Of a stretch of 64,000 nt of DNA, positions 26,055-34,336 are shown one piece after another. Under the pieces are notes generated by a model. That model searched no databases. It saw only the letters and a list, made by a program, of their open reading frames with translations, and was not told the origin of the DNA. The stretch is from NCBI GenBank assembly GCA_002841865.1, contig PHBD01000005.1:62001-126000 (forward strand). The letters run 5' to 3'. Position numbers and translations under genes: made by a program. Numbering within the stretch: position 1 is the stretch's first letter; every line of letters starts with the position of its first letter. This stretch comes from Deltaproteobacteria bacterium HGW-Deltaproteobacteria-19 (lineage in GTDB: Bacteria; Desulfobacterota; Syntrophia; Syntrophales; PHBD01).

Positions 26055-26744
26055 CTACTTTTTTCGAAGGAGTTCGTACTCCTCCCGGTTCAGGTAACCG
26101 TCACCGTTCCGGTCGGCATTCCGGAAGGATTCGGGGGTGACGTCCCGGATCCAGATCTTGATTTCCTCGAAGCTGATCTTGCCGTCACCGTTGACGTCGA
26201 TCTGCCCGAAGGTGACCATGGCGTCCATCTGCACGATCCGGTCCGCCGGCAGGGAGAAGTGGGTCTGCACGATCAGCCAGTTCTTTCCCTTCTTCCGCAG
26301 GACCGCCGTCAAACGGCCGCCGATGTTCCGGTCAGCGCCCCCGATGACGCAGGAAAATCTGAGATCCGCGGCCACCCAGGCGACGGATCCCTGCGCCCCG
26401 GAGGACAGGACGGACCAGCCGATTGACTTGATACGGTCGATGCGGGCGAAGTCCCGGGCATAGGCCTTGCTCATCGCCTCCCGGCCGATGAACAGTTCGT
26501 CCCGGTTCGTGCCGATGGCCGTGACGCTGTCGTCGTGAAGGGCCATGACCCCTTTCAGGTCCTTCTTAATATACAGGTCGATGAACCGGTCGAAGGTGAG
26601 CATGGCTTCCTCGGCGGTCCGGGATGAAGCTGTGGCGGCGCAGGCGGCTGAAGGGCCGCCAAGGACTGCCGCGGCCAGAATCAGGAGCGCCGAGAGGATG
26701 GAGCAGGGGAGTCGAAATTTCCGGAAGTTCGATGCCGTTTTCAT
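26055..26744 (-). CDS. Exported NTF2/SnoaL-like protein with two EF-hands
   Basis: About 229 aa. A signal peptide ([20 protein letters not shown]) implies export. The middle ([40 protein letters not shown], then [12 protein letters not shown]) matches the SnoaL/DUF4440-like NTF2 fold used for ketosteroid-isomerase-like pockets. The C terminus has two canonical calcium loops, [12 protein letters not shown] and [12 protein letters not shown]. The combination is uncommon. Function unknown; calcium binding is a safe inference. I set the start at 26744 because AAGGAGG is 5 nt upstream; ATGs at 26747 and 26768 are possible. It sits inside the gcv cluster between the thioesterase and gcvPB. Confidence 0.75.
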   Translation of the reverse strand: MKTASNFRKFRLPCSILSALLILAAAVLGGPSAACAATASSRTAEEAMLTFDRFIDLYIKKDLKGVMALHDDSVTAIGTNRDELFIGREAMSKAYARDFARIDRIKSIGWSVLSSGAQGSVAWVAADLRFSCVIGGADRNIGGRLTAVLRKKGKNWLIVQTHFSLPADRIVQMDAMVTFGQIDVNGDGKISFEEIKIWIRDVTPESFRNADRNGDGYLNREEYELLRKK

Positions 26745-26802
26745 CATGTCCTCCTTGTTCGGTGGCAATGGTACGGGGCCGGAATGGATGCTCCTCCCCG
26801 CG

Positions 26803-27237
26803 TCACGCGGAAATGGTGCCGAACCGCTCCAGGATGGGGCGGTTTTCGGGGGTTTCCGGGACGATGACGCCGTGGGGGAATGGCCGTCCTTCCCGGTTCA
26901 CGTGGACGAAGGTCAGGAAACCGTCCACGAGCAGCTTGTCTTCGTTCTGCAGGAACACCTGGATATAGGCCAGGAGACTGGTTCGCCCGGTCTTCACGAT
27001 ACGGCTCTCGTAGCGGATGATGGAGCCGCTGGGCACGGGCCTTTTGAACACCAGGCCGTGGATGTTGACGCAGAGGATGTTCGCCGGCGAGGTGAGGCCG
27101 GCGGCGGCGATGAACCCCGCCTCCACGAACCACTCGGCGTTCCGTCCGGCGAAGAGGGTGCCGTGGTGGTTCAGGTCCTCGCCCTTGACGAGGCGGGTAA
27201 CGATATGCGTGGGAGGCCTGGGATCGCCCAAGATCAA
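26803..27237 (-). CDS. Hot-dog acyl-CoA thioesterase
   Basis: A 144-aa hot-dog fold protein of the YciA/BACH acyl-CoA thioesterase group: LNHHGTLFAGRNAEWFVEAG forms the central helix with the catalytic-type Asn/His-Gly region, and VNIHGLVFKRPVPSGSIIRY follows. It would hydrolyse acyl-CoA to free acid in the cytoplasm. It begins 21 bp after gcvPA and is part of the gcv transcription unit. The start is TTG; 27237 is the longest, but AAAGGAG is only 1 nt away there, so TTG at 27231 may be the real start. Confidence 0.8.
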   Translation of the reverse strand: MILGDPRPPTHIVTRLVKGEDLNHHGTLFAGRNAEWFVEAGFIAAAGLTSPANILCVNIHGLVFKRPVPSGSIIRYESRIVKTGRTSLLAYIQVFLQNEDKLLVDGFLTFVHVNREGRPFPHGVIVPETPENRPILERFGTISA

Positions 27238-27258
27238 TCTCCTTTGATGCGGCGGATT

Positions 27259-28590
27259 CTATGCACCCGTCAGGATCTCCACGACCCTGTCCATGTCGAT
27301 CCTGGACAGCATCTCCGTCGCGCAGAACAGCAGGCAGCCCTCCAGCTCCGGATATTCGTGCCCCAGTTCGCAGCCGCCGATGATTCCTTCCTTCTCGAGA
27401 AGCGCGTTTGCGCCCCGGGAGTCCGGGCACCGGAGCACGAATTCGTTGAACTCAGGGCCGCTGAAGACACGCTTCCAGCCCGGCAGGGACAGGAGGCGGT
27501 CCTTCAGGTAGAGGGCTTTCCAGACATTCAGCTCCGCCAGCTTTTTCAGGTTCTTCCCGAGGCTTACGAGATAGACCGAGGCGGCCAGGGCGCAGAGGGC
27601 CTCGTTGGAGCAGATGTTGGACGTGGCCCTCTCCCGGCGGATGTGCTGCTCCCGCGTCTGGAGGGTCAGGACGAAGGCCCGGTTCCCGTCCCGGTCCACG
27701 GTGGCACCGGCAAGGCGGCCCGGAATCTTGCGCAGCAGCTTCCCGGTGGCGGCGAAGATCCCCAGATAGGGACCCCCGTAGGCCATGGGGTTGCCGAAGC
27801 TCTGCCCTTCTCCCGCGACGATGTCCGCTCCCGAGGCCCCCGGCGGTTTCAGGATCCCCAGCGACAGGGCTTCTGTGAACGCGGCGACAAGGAAAGCACC
27901 GGCGCTGTGGACCGTTTCCTCCAGGGAGGAGAGGTCTTCGATGACTCCGAAAAAATTGGGAGACTGGAGGATGACCGCCGCCGTGCGGCCGTCCATGGCG
28001 CCCTGCAGCGCCTTTCCATCGACCCGGCCGTCGGCCCCGAAAGGGACCTCCGCCAAATCGTACCCGTTTGCCCAGGCGTAGGTGGAAAGTACGCGGCGGT
28101 ATTCGGGATGGACGGACCGGGCCGTGACGATCCGGTTCCGTCCCAGGGTCTTGGCGGCCAGGACCGCAGCCTCCGCCACGGCGGAGGCGCCATCATACAT
28201 GGATGCATTGGCCACCTGCATTCCCGTCAGGTTGGCGATCATGGTCTGGTATTCATAGATGGCCTGGAGGATGCCCTGGCTGATTTCCGCCTGATAGGGC
28301 GTGTAAGCCGTATAGAACTCGGAGCGGCCGGTCACGTGGCCCACGACGGCAGGGATGTAATGGCGGTAGGCCCCCGCCCCTGCAAGGACAATGCGGCCGG
28401 GGCGGTTCCGGGCGGCCAGCTCTTCGAGAAGAGAGAAAGCCTCCTGCTCTGCCAGGGGAGGCGGAAGGTTCAGGGAGCCTTTCAGCCGGAAGGATTCGGG
28501 GATGTCCGAAAAGAGATCCTCCACCGAGGCGACACCGATGGTTTCCAGCATCCGCCTCTTGTCCCGCTCGGTATGGGGTACGTATTCCAT
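27259..28590 (-). CDS. gcvPA: Glycine dehydrogenase (decarboxylating) subunit 1
   Basis: A 443-aa partner of gcvPB in the split P protein. YVPHTERDKRRMLETIGV at the N terminus, YTPYQAEISQGILQAIYEYQ, GMQVANASMYDGASA and the C-terminal TSNICSNEALCALAA are hallmarks of this subunit. Start at 28590 (M before EYVPHT) matches the family N terminus; an upstream in-frame extension to 28632 lacks support. Two 124-bp repeats separate it from gcvH, and a hybrid promoter at 28680-28708 probably drives it. Confidence 0.95.
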   Translation of the reverse strand: MEYVPHTERDKRRMLETIGVASVEDLFSDIPESFRLKGSLNLPPPLAEQEAFSLLEELAARNRPGRIVLAGAGAYRHYIPAVVGHVTGRSEFYTAYTPYQAEISQGILQAIYEYQTMIANLTGMQVANASMYDGASAVAEAAVLAAKTLGRNRIVTARSVHPEYRRVLSTYAWANGYDLAEVPFGADGRVDGKALQGAMDGRTAAVILQSPNFFGVIEDLSSLEETVHSAGAFLVAAFTEALSLGILKPPGASGADIVAGEGQSFGNPMAYGGPYLGIFAATGKLLRKIPGRLAGATVDRDGNRAFVLTLQTREQHIRRERATSNICSNEALCALAASVYLVSLGKNLKKLAELNVWKALYLKDRLLSLPGWKRVFSGPEFNEFVLRCPDSRGANALLEKEGIIGGCELGHEYPELEGCLLFCATEMLSRIDMDRVVEILTGA

Positions 28591-28679
28591 GGCACCGTCC
28601 TGAAAAGGGTTTCCGCTTCCTTCAGCCGGCATGCTTTCCCGTAGCGGCTTCCATTCCTCGTCTTTGTCCGAAAAAGCGT

Positions 28680-28708
28680 ATTGTAAAACGGTCTTTCAGG
28701 CTGTTCAA
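28680..28708 (-). promoter_or_regulatory. Hybrid promoter for gcvPA using a repeat-borne -35
   Basis: On the minus strand TTGAAC (28708-28703), inside the terminal arm of repeat copy 2, is followed after exactly 17 bp by TACAAT (28685-28680), which lies outside the repeat. The expected start is near 28673, about 82 nt before gcvPA. Confidence 0.5.
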
Positions 28709-28820
28709 AAAGGGTTGCATGCAAGGCGCCCGAAATTCCGGGCCGTGAGGCGTACTTTTTCGTACGTCGAACGGCAGGGGACGAGGGCAACGCGGCAGGC
28801 GGCGCTTTTTCAACAGCCTG
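28697..28820 (-). repeat. 124-bp palindromic repeat, copy 2
   Basis: Full copy with arms CAGGCTGTTCAAAAAGGG and, inverted, CAGGCTGTTGAAAAAGCG. It has the inner CGTAC...GTACG palindrome. It lies 17 bp behind copy 3 in the same orientation, between gcvH and gcvPA. Confidence 0.85.
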
Positions 28821-28837
28821 GTTGTGAACCGATCCTC

Positions 28838-28961
28838 TGGGCTGTTCAAAAAGGGTTGAATGCAAGGCTCCCGAAGTCTCGATCCGCGAGTCGTACCCCT
28901 CGGTACGTCGAGCGGTGAGAGACGAGGGGAACGCAGCAGGCAGCCCTTTTTCAACAGCCTA
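28838..28961 (-). repeat. 124-bp palindromic repeat, copy 3
   Basis: Full copy in the same orientation as copy 2. On the minus strand its end TAGGCTGTTGAAAAAGGG contains the TAG stop codon of gcvH (28961-28959), so repeat and gene overlap. Confidence 0.85.
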
Positions 28962-29357
28962 GTGTGATTCCTGCAGGATCATCTCGCTATACGCCGCCGC
29001 GTCCAGCAGCACGTCCAGTTCCGACGGATCGTCCATTTTGATCCGGGCGATCCAGCCATCGCCGAAGGCGTCCTGGTTGAGCAGCTCCGGCCGGGTTTCC
29101 AGTTCGGTGTTGGCGGCGATGATCTCACCGCTTACCGGGGCGTATATGTCGGAGACGGATTTCACCGATTCCACCACGGCGAACGCCTCCGCCTGGCGGA
29201 CCTTTCTTCCCATCTGCGGAAGCTCCACAAAAACAATGTCCGTCAGCATTTCCTGGGCATAATCAGTGATTCCCACCGTGACCGTTCCGTCAGGTCCGAT
29301 CAGGGCCCATTCGTGTTCCCGGGAATATCTGCGATCCGTCGGATTCGGTTTGGCCAT
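28959..29357 (-). CDS. gcvH: Glycine cleavage system H protein
   Basis: A 132-aa lipoyl carrier that shuttles the aminomethyl group between P, T and L proteins. The lipoyl site is K66 in VVESVKSVSDIYAPVSGEI, preceded by GITDYAQEMLTDIVFVELP. AAGGAG is 5 nt before the ATG. It starts 9 bp after gcvT. The stop TAG is formed by the first bases of repeat copy 3, so the final residues may have been changed when the repeat arrived. Confidence 0.96.
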   Translation of the reverse strand: MAKPNPTDRRYSREHEWALIGPDGTVTVGITDYAQEMLTDIVFVELPQMGRKVRQAEAFAVVESVKSVSDIYAPVSGEIIAANTELETRPELLNQDAFGDGWIARIKMDDPSELDVLLDAAAYSEMILQESH

Positions 29358-29366
29358 AGGTGCTCC

Positions 29367-30488
29367 TTATATAAAGGTGTTGTAAAATTCGTTTTTCTTT
29401 TCCTTCCGGTAGAAGGGAAGCGGGACGACGGTCGCCCGGGCCTCGCTCTTCCGGATCCGGATGGTAAGAGATGTCCCCGGCTCGCGGCAGTCGGCGGGGA
29501 CAAAGGCCAGTCCCACGGCCCGCTGCAGGGTCGGTGCAAAAGTGCCGGAGGTGACGTCGCCGATGACCACGCCGTCCCGGAAGACCTGGTATCCATGGCG
29601 GGCGATCCCCCGGTCTTCCATTTGAAAACCCACCAGTTTGCGGCGAATTCCTTGCTGCTTTTGCTGCGCCAAGGCGTCTCGGCCGATGAAGTCCTTCTTG
29701 ATGTTCACCAGCCAGCCGTAGACGACCTCGTAAGGGGTGACGCTCTCGCACATCTCGTTCCCGTAGAGCATCATCCCCGCTTCCAGGCGGAGCGTGTCCC
29801 GGGCCCCGAGCCCGGCGGGCCGGATCCCCTGGGCGCGACCGGCATCGAGGAGAATGTCCCAGACGCGTCCAGCCTCTTCCGACGCCATATAGACCTCGAA
29901 GCCGTCCTCGCCGGTGTATCCGCTCCGGGAGAGAACCACCGGGACGGACCCGAGCGACGTTTCCAGGAATGAATAGTAGGTCAGAGGCTTGAGAAGAACC
30001 GGGACCAGTTCCTGGAGAATCCCTTCCGCCCGGGGACCCTGGATGTCGATCTTGCCTATGGCGTCGCTCCGGTCGGTCACGTCCACCCCGCGGTAGCCCG
30101 TTTTTTCCCGAAGAGCGAGGAGCCACCGGTAATCTTTTCCCCTGGTGGAGGCGTTGGTTACCAGCCGGTAGCGATCGTTGCCGAAGCGGTACACCGTCAG
30201 GTCGTCCAGGATACCGCCCTTCTCATTCACCAGCAGGCTCAGGCGCATCTGGCCCGTCTCGAGCGGGGACAGGTCGCGGGTCAGGGCCTTCTGGAGGAAC
30301 GGCAAGGCCTCGGGACCCGACACGTCGATTTCTCCCATGTGGCACGTGTCGAACAGGGTGACCCGCTCCCGGGTGGCGTGGTGCTCCTCGATGACGTTTG
30401 TGTACTGGACCGGCATGGCCCAGCCCCCGAAATCGATGATTCGGGCGCCCAGGGCTTCATGGCGGCCAAAGAGAGGTGTTTTATTCAT
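29367..30488 (-). CDS. gcvT: Aminomethyltransferase (glycine cleavage T protein)
   Basis: A 373-aa folate enzyme that releases ammonia from aminomethyl-lipoyl-GcvH and forms 5,10-methylene-tetrahydrofolate. FGGWAMPVQYTNVIEEHHA, LFDTCHMGEIDVSG, RSGYTGEDGFEVY and GLGARDTLRLEAGMMLYG are typical. Start at 30488 is backed by AAGGA and by the family N terminus (MNKTPLFGRHEALGARI); upstream in-frame codons are not used. It is 56 bp after the zinc-ribbon gene and 9 bp before gcvH. Confidence 0.95.
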   Translation of the reverse strand: MNKTPLFGRHEALGARIIDFGGWAMPVQYTNVIEEHHATRERVTLFDTCHMGEIDVSGPEALPFLQKALTRDLSPLETGQMRLSLLVNEKGGILDDLTVYRFGNDRYRLVTNASTRGKDYRWLLALREKTGYRGVDVTDRSDAIGKIDIQGPRAEGILQELVPVLLKPLTYYSFLETSLGSVPVVLSRSGYTGEDGFEVYMASEEAGRVWDILLDAGRAQGIRPAGLGARDTLRLEAGMMLYGNEMCESVTPYEVVYGWLVNIKKDFIGRDALAQQKQQGIRRKLVGFQMEDRGIARHGYQVFRDGVVIGDVTSGTFAPTLQRAVGLAFVPADCREPGTSLTIRIRKSEARATVVPLPFYRKEKKNEFYNTFI

Positions 30489-30544
30489 GGTTCCTTCCGG
30501 AATATCCTCTGTTCGGGGGCTTCGGGCCGCTTCGGCCGGGCCCG

Positions 30545-30871
30545 TCATGACAGGAACCGGTAGACCATCGAGAGGATCAGGAGGAGTACGGCGACAAAGA
30601 TAAAAACATCCACCTTTTTGTAGGCTTTCGCTCCGGTCACCACGTAGCCGCATCCATCACAGACGGCGAGCCTGCCTTCAACCGGGGCTCCGCAGTGCGG
30701 ACAGGAGGGCCGCCCGTCGGTTATGGGAAGCTTCTGGGCGACGCTTTTCCGCAATTCCTCGTGGATATCGTAGCGCCATTCGCAATCTTCGGTAGGGCAT
30801 CTCCCCTTGGGGTCCATGTTGTCGGTCCAGATGAAACTCTTCTGACAGAGAGGACAGGTAATCTTCTGCAT
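30545..30871 (-). CDS. Zinc-ribbon membrane protein
   Basis: A 108-aa protein with paired Cys motifs CPLCQKSF near the N terminus and CPHCGAPVEGRLAVCDGCG in the middle (zinc-ribbon type), then one C-terminal hydrophobic helix (VFIFVAVLLLILSMVYRFL). Probably a tail-anchored zinc-ribbon protein facing the cytoplasm. Function unknown. GGAG lies 7 nt before the ATG. It is the first gene of the gcv transcription unit on the minus strand. Confidence 0.75.
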   Translation of the reverse strand: MQKITCPLCQKSFIWTDNMDPKGRCPTEDCEWRYDIHEELRKSVAQKLPITDGRPSCPHCGAPVEGRLAVCDGCGYVVTGAKAYKKVDVFIFVAVLLLILSMVYRFLS

Positions 30872-31062
30872 GAGAAGTCTCCATGAACGGAATCAGGGAA
30901 ATGGTTGCGGGAAACGGGATTGCGTTAGCACACAACACGTACACCAATTCCCGGACCATTTCAAGGAACAAAACGTCGCAAACCCGCAGGGGCGCTTGAT
31001 GCCTGTATCTGTGCCAGAACCGAAGGCAGAGGAAAACGGGGCTCTTCGGGAAAACGTGGTCG

Positions 31063-31091
31063 TTGATTTGTCCGGGGGAATGGGGTATAGG
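31063..31091 (+). promoter_or_regulatory. Promoter for the amino acid ABC importer
   Basis: TTGATT (31063-31068), 17 bp, TATAGG (31086-31091). The start would be near 31098, about 83 nt before the ATPase gene. It lies in the 309-bp gap between the divergent zinc-ribbon and ABC genes, which holds nothing else I can identify. Confidence 0.5.
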
Positions 31092-31180
31092 TTGCTTCCA
31101 TTTCCCGGGACAATGAAGGCATCTGTTTGCCGGCCCCCCTGTCGCTCCTGTGAAATGACAAGTGTAACGCGGAGTTGACC

Positions 31181-31915
31181 ATGATCCGGTTCGAGGCCGT
31201 TCACAAGTGGTTCAAGGATCTGCACGTTCTCAATGACATCAATCTTCATGTAAAGCAGGGCGAGGTCGTGGTCGTCTGCGGTCCCTCGGGATCGGGGAAA
31301 TCGACCCTCATCCGCACGATCAACAAGCTGGAGCCCATCCAGAAAGGTCGGCTGTTCGTCGACGGCAAGGACATGTCGGACCGGAAAACGGATATCAACC
31401 GGCTCCGGGCCGAAATCGGCTTTGTCTTTCAGCAGTTCAATCTCTATCCCCACCTGACCGCCATCAAGAACATCACCCTGGCTCCCATCAAGATCCGCAA
31501 GCTCCCGAAAAAGCAGGCGGAAGAGGAGGCCATGGCGCTTCTGGAGCGTGTGGGGCTGGCGGACCGGCGGGATTCCTACCCCTCCCAGCTCTCCGGAGGA
31601 CAGCAGCAGCGGGTGGCCATCGCCCGGGGGCTGGCGATGAAACCCAAGATCATGTGTTTCGACGAGCCCACGTCGGCCCTGGACCCGGAAATGATCGGCG
31701 AGGTGCTTCAGGTCATGCAGGGGCTTGCCCATACGGGAATGACCCTGATGGTGGTCACCCACGAAATGGGGTTCGCCAGGGAAGTGGCGGACCGCGTCAT
31801 CTTCATGGATTACGGGGTCGTTCTCGAGGAGGCCTCTCCCGAGGAGTTCTTCCGTAATCCCAAACATGAAAGGGCCCAGCTCTTCCTGAAAGAGATCCTG
31901 TCGCCCATGCACTAA
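31181..31915 (+). CDS. Polar amino acid ABC transporter ATPase (GlnQ/GltL type)
   Basis: A 244-aa ATPase with Walker [11 protein letters not shown]-loop [17 protein letters not shown], signature [17 protein letters not shown], Walker [16 protein letters not shown] and the H-loop VVTHEMGFA. This close set is typical of polar amino acid importers. Start at ATG 31181 has GGAG 6 nt upstream; an in-frame TTG two codons earlier is less likely. First gene of a four-gene operon encoding ATPase, binding protein and two permeases. Confidence 0.93.
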   Translation: MIRFEAVHKWFKDLHVLNDINLHVKQGEVVVVCGPSGSGKSTLIRTINKLEPIQKGRLFVDGKDMSDRKTDINRLRAEIGFVFQQFNLYPHLTAIKNITLAPIKIRKLPKKQAEEEAMALLERVGLADRRDSYPSQLSGGQQQRVAIARGLAMKPKIMCFDEPTSALDPEMIGEVLQVMQGLAHTGMTLMVVTHEMGFAREVADRVIFMDYGVVLEEASPEEFFRNPKHERAQLFLKEILSPMH

Positions 31916-31938
31916 CCTTAACTGAAGGAGGAAGAAAC

Positions 31939-32772
31939 ATGAAAAGGACGGCGGTATTGGTGTTGGCGGTGCTTTTCGTCGCGGCCCTCTGCGGGGCGGC
32001 TGCAGCAGCGGATACGCTGGCGGACGCGAAGAAAAAGGGCGTCTTCGTCTGCGGCGTGAAGGATTCGACGCCCGGATTCGGCTACATCGACGAGAAGAGC
32101 AGGGACATCGTCGGCTATGACGTGGATTTCTGCCAGGCCATTGCGAAGAAGATGGGCGTCAAGCTGGAACTGAAGTCCGTCACCTCGGCGTCGCGAATCC
32201 CCCAGCTCATCGCTGGCAACATCGACATGATCGCCGCCACCATGACGAAGACGGCCGACCGGGCCAAGCAGATCGACTTCAGTGTCACGTACTTCTTCAC
32301 GGGGCAGAAATTCATCACCCGGAAGGGCGAGGTGAAGAAGCTGCAGGATCTGGCGGGCAAGAGAATCGGCACTGCCAAGGGATCGACCTCGGAGCAGAAC
32401 GTCAAGAAGGCCCTGCCGACTTCAACCGTCCTGTCCTTTGACGACTATCCCCAGGCGTTCCTGGCGCTGCAGCAGGGCAAAGTCGCGGCGGTGACCACGG
32501 ATGAGTCGATCCTGGCCAACATCCTGGCCAAGGCGCCTGACAAGACCAAGTACGAGATTCCCAACATCCAGATCTCCGACGAGCCCTACGGCCTCGGGAT
32601 GAGGAAGGGAGACACGAATCTGGTTGCTTTCGTGAACAAGACGGTCCTCGAGATGGAGAAGAGAGGCGAGGCAAAGAAGATCTTTGACAAATGGTTCGGT
32701 CCCAAGGGGATGGCCTACCACATGGCGCGGACCTTTAAGATCACGGACAAAAAAGAGTCCTGGGAGAAGTAG
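31939..32772 (+). CDS. Periplasmic amino acid-binding protein (SBP family 3)
   Basis: A 277-aa solute-binding protein with a signal peptide (MKRTAVLVLAVLFVAALCG, cleavage near AAAAD). The family 3 pattern GVFVCGVKDSTPGFGYIDE, DIVGYDVDFCQAIAKKMGV, the RIPQLIAGNIDMIAATMTKT region and GTAKGSTSEQN are present. The closest known type is the GltI glutamate/aspartate binder, but ligand choice is not certain. AAGGAGG precedes the start. It lies 23 bp after the ATPase. Confidence 0.92.
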   Translation: MKRTAVLVLAVLFVAALCGAAAAADTLADAKKKGVFVCGVKDSTPGFGYIDEKSRDIVGYDVDFCQAIAKKMGVKLELKSVTSASRIPQLIAGNIDMIAATMTKTADRAKQIDFSVTYFFTGQKFITRKGEVKKLQDLAGKRIGTAKGSTSEQNVKKALPTSTVLSFDDYPQAFLALQQGKVAAVTTDESILANILAKAPDKTKYEIPNIQISDEPYGLGMRKGDTNLVAFVNKTVLEMEKRGEAKKIFDKWFGPKGMAYHMARTFKITDKKESWEK

Positions 32773-32778
32773 TCAGCG

Positions 32779-33489
32779 GTGTTCAGCTATCAGTTCGACT
32801 GGTCGGTCGTCACCTCGGGCCAGTATTTCGAGTGGCTCGTCTCGGGGCTCAAGATCACGCTTGAGCTCTCCGTCTGGTCGATAATCTTTTCATTCCTGCT
32901 GGGCCTGATCATTGCCGTCATGAGGATGAGCAATGTCAGGCCCATTCTTTGGTTTTCCCACGCGTACCTGGAATTTTTCCGGAACACGCCGCTGCTGGTT
33001 CAGATCTTCTTCTGGTATTTCGGGTCTTACCAGATCCTGCCAAAGGCGATCAACGACTGGCTCAACAGCGTGAATTTCGAGTTCGCCGCGGCGGTTATCG
33101 CGCTCACGATCTACACCTCGGCTTTCATTGCCGAGGATATCCGCTCCGGCGTACGCTCCATCCCGAAGGAACAGATGGAGGCCGCCCGAAGCTCCGGATT
33201 CTCGTACCTCCGCTCCATGCGCTATATCATCCTGCCCCAGGCGGTCCGGCTGACCATCCCGCCCCTGATCAACCAGTTCCTGAACGTGACGAAGAACTCG
33301 TCCCTGGCCATGACGATCGGCGTGGCGGAGATCACCTACCAGGCAAGGCAGGTGGAGAGCTACACCTTCAAAGGGTTCGAGTCGTTCACAGCGGCAACCC
33401 TGGTGTACCTGGGCCTGTCTCTGGTGATCGCCGGCCTGATGACGCTTTACAACCGGCGGGTGCTCAGCCCCATGATGGGGGGGAAGTGA
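32779..33489 (+). CDS. Amino acid ABC permease, GltJ-like
   Basis: A 236-aa inner-membrane permease of the HisMQ type, with about five helices. GLKITLELSVWSIIFSFLLG and the EAA loop MEAARSSGFSYLRSMRYIIL are diagnostic. It starts with GTG at 32779, 6 nt after the binding-protein stop, with only a weak ribosome site, so it probably depends on coupling. Pairs with the next permease. Confidence 0.9.
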   Translation: MFSYQFDWSVVTSGQYFEWLVSGLKITLELSVWSIIFSFLLGLIIAVMRMSNVRPILWFSHAYLEFFRNTPLLVQIFFWYFGSYQILPKAINDWLNSVNFEFAAAVIALTIYTSAFIAEDIRSGVRSIPKEQMEAARSSGFSYLRSMRYIILPQAVRLTIPPLINQFLNVTKNSSLAMTIGVAEITYQARQVESYTFKGFESFTAATLVYLGLSLVIAGLMTLYNRRVLSPMMGGK

Positions 33490-33491
33490 TT

Positions 33492-34193
33492 ATGGAAGGA
33501 GGCCTCGACTTCGGCGTCATCTGGACCAACCTCACCTACTTCATGGTCGGACGTTACCCCGGTGGACCCATGGGGGGAGTGCTCCTGACGCTCTACCTGG
33601 CCGTGGTGTCGCTCATTATTTCATTCTTCGGGGGGATGATCCTGGGGCTGATGTGCGTGGTCCGGAATCCTTTGATCCGCTATCCCACCGTGGCGGTGGT
33701 CAATCTGGTCCGGGGGATTCCGCTCTTGCTTGTGATCTTCTGGATGTACTTCCTCCTGCCCTTCGTGATGGGGCGGACGACGCCGGAGAGCGCGACGGTC
33801 ATTGCGGCCCTGTCCCTGTTCACCTCGGCCTATATGTCCCAGATCGTCCAGGCGGGAATCGAGGGGATTCCGAAAGGGCAGACGGAGGCGGCCCTCTCGA
33901 CAGGCCTTCATCCCTGGCACGCCATGGTTTTTGTCGTCCTGCCCCAGGCCCTCCGGAACATGATCCCGTCGTTCGTCAACCAGTTTGTATCCATGATCAA
34001 GGACACGTCGCTGGCATTCATCGTCGGAGTCTCCGAACTGACTCAGGTGGCCACGCAGGTGAACAACCGGACCATGATCTACCCGGCGGAGATATTCCTC
34101 TTTATCGCCATTGTCTATTTCATCATCTGTTTCGCCTTTACCACCCTGTCGCGGTGGCTGGAGACCAGGTTGGCCTGGCGGAAGGCCATCTAA
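33492..34193 (+). CDS. Amino acid ABC permease, GltK-like
   Basis: A 233-aa permease of the same family: GVLLTLYLAVVSLIISFFGG, VNLVRGIPLLLVIFWMYFLL and the EAA loop QTEAALSTGLHPWHAMVFVV. The ATG at 33492 lies 2 nt after the preceding stop. Its TAA is followed after one base by repeat copy 4, so the operon ends there. Confidence 0.9.
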   Translation: MEGGLDFGVIWTNLTYFMVGRYPGGPMGGVLLTLYLAVVSLIISFFGGMILGLMCVVRNPLIRYPTVAVVNLVRGIPLLLVIFWMYFLLPFVMGRTTPESATVIAALSLFTSAYMSQIVQAGIEGIPKGQTEAALSTGLHPWHAMVFVVLPQALRNMIPSFVNQFVSMIKDTSLAFIVGVSELTQVATQVNNRTMIYPAEIFLFIAIVYFIICFAFTTLSRWLETRLAWRKAI

Positions 34194-34194
34194 T

Positions 34195-34318
34195 CCGGCT
34201 GTTGAAAAGGGGCTGTCTGCTTCGTTCCCCTTGTCCTTCGCCATTCGACGTACCCAAAAGTACGCCTCATGGCTCAGGACGGCGGGCGCCTCGCATCCAA
34301 CCCCTTTTGAACAGCCGG
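34195..34318 (+). repeat. 124-bp palindromic repeat, copy 4
   Basis: Full copy. Arms CCGGCTGTTGAAAAGGGG and, inverted, CCGGCTGTTCAAAAGGGG. It begins one base after the TAA of the GltK-like permease, in the same gene-to-repeat orientation as copies 1 and 3. Confidence 0.85.
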
Positions 34319-34336
34319 AAAGGTGATTTTTTCCGT

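Noticed and set aside
28841-28960. Short frames across the 124-bp repeats
   Set aside because: They change with repeat copy, have no ribosome sites and reflect repeat DNA read in both directions.
30872-31180. Glycine riboswitch upstream of the gcv cluster
   Set aside because: I looked for the tandem aptamer core before the first gcv-operon gene and did not find a recognisable pattern.
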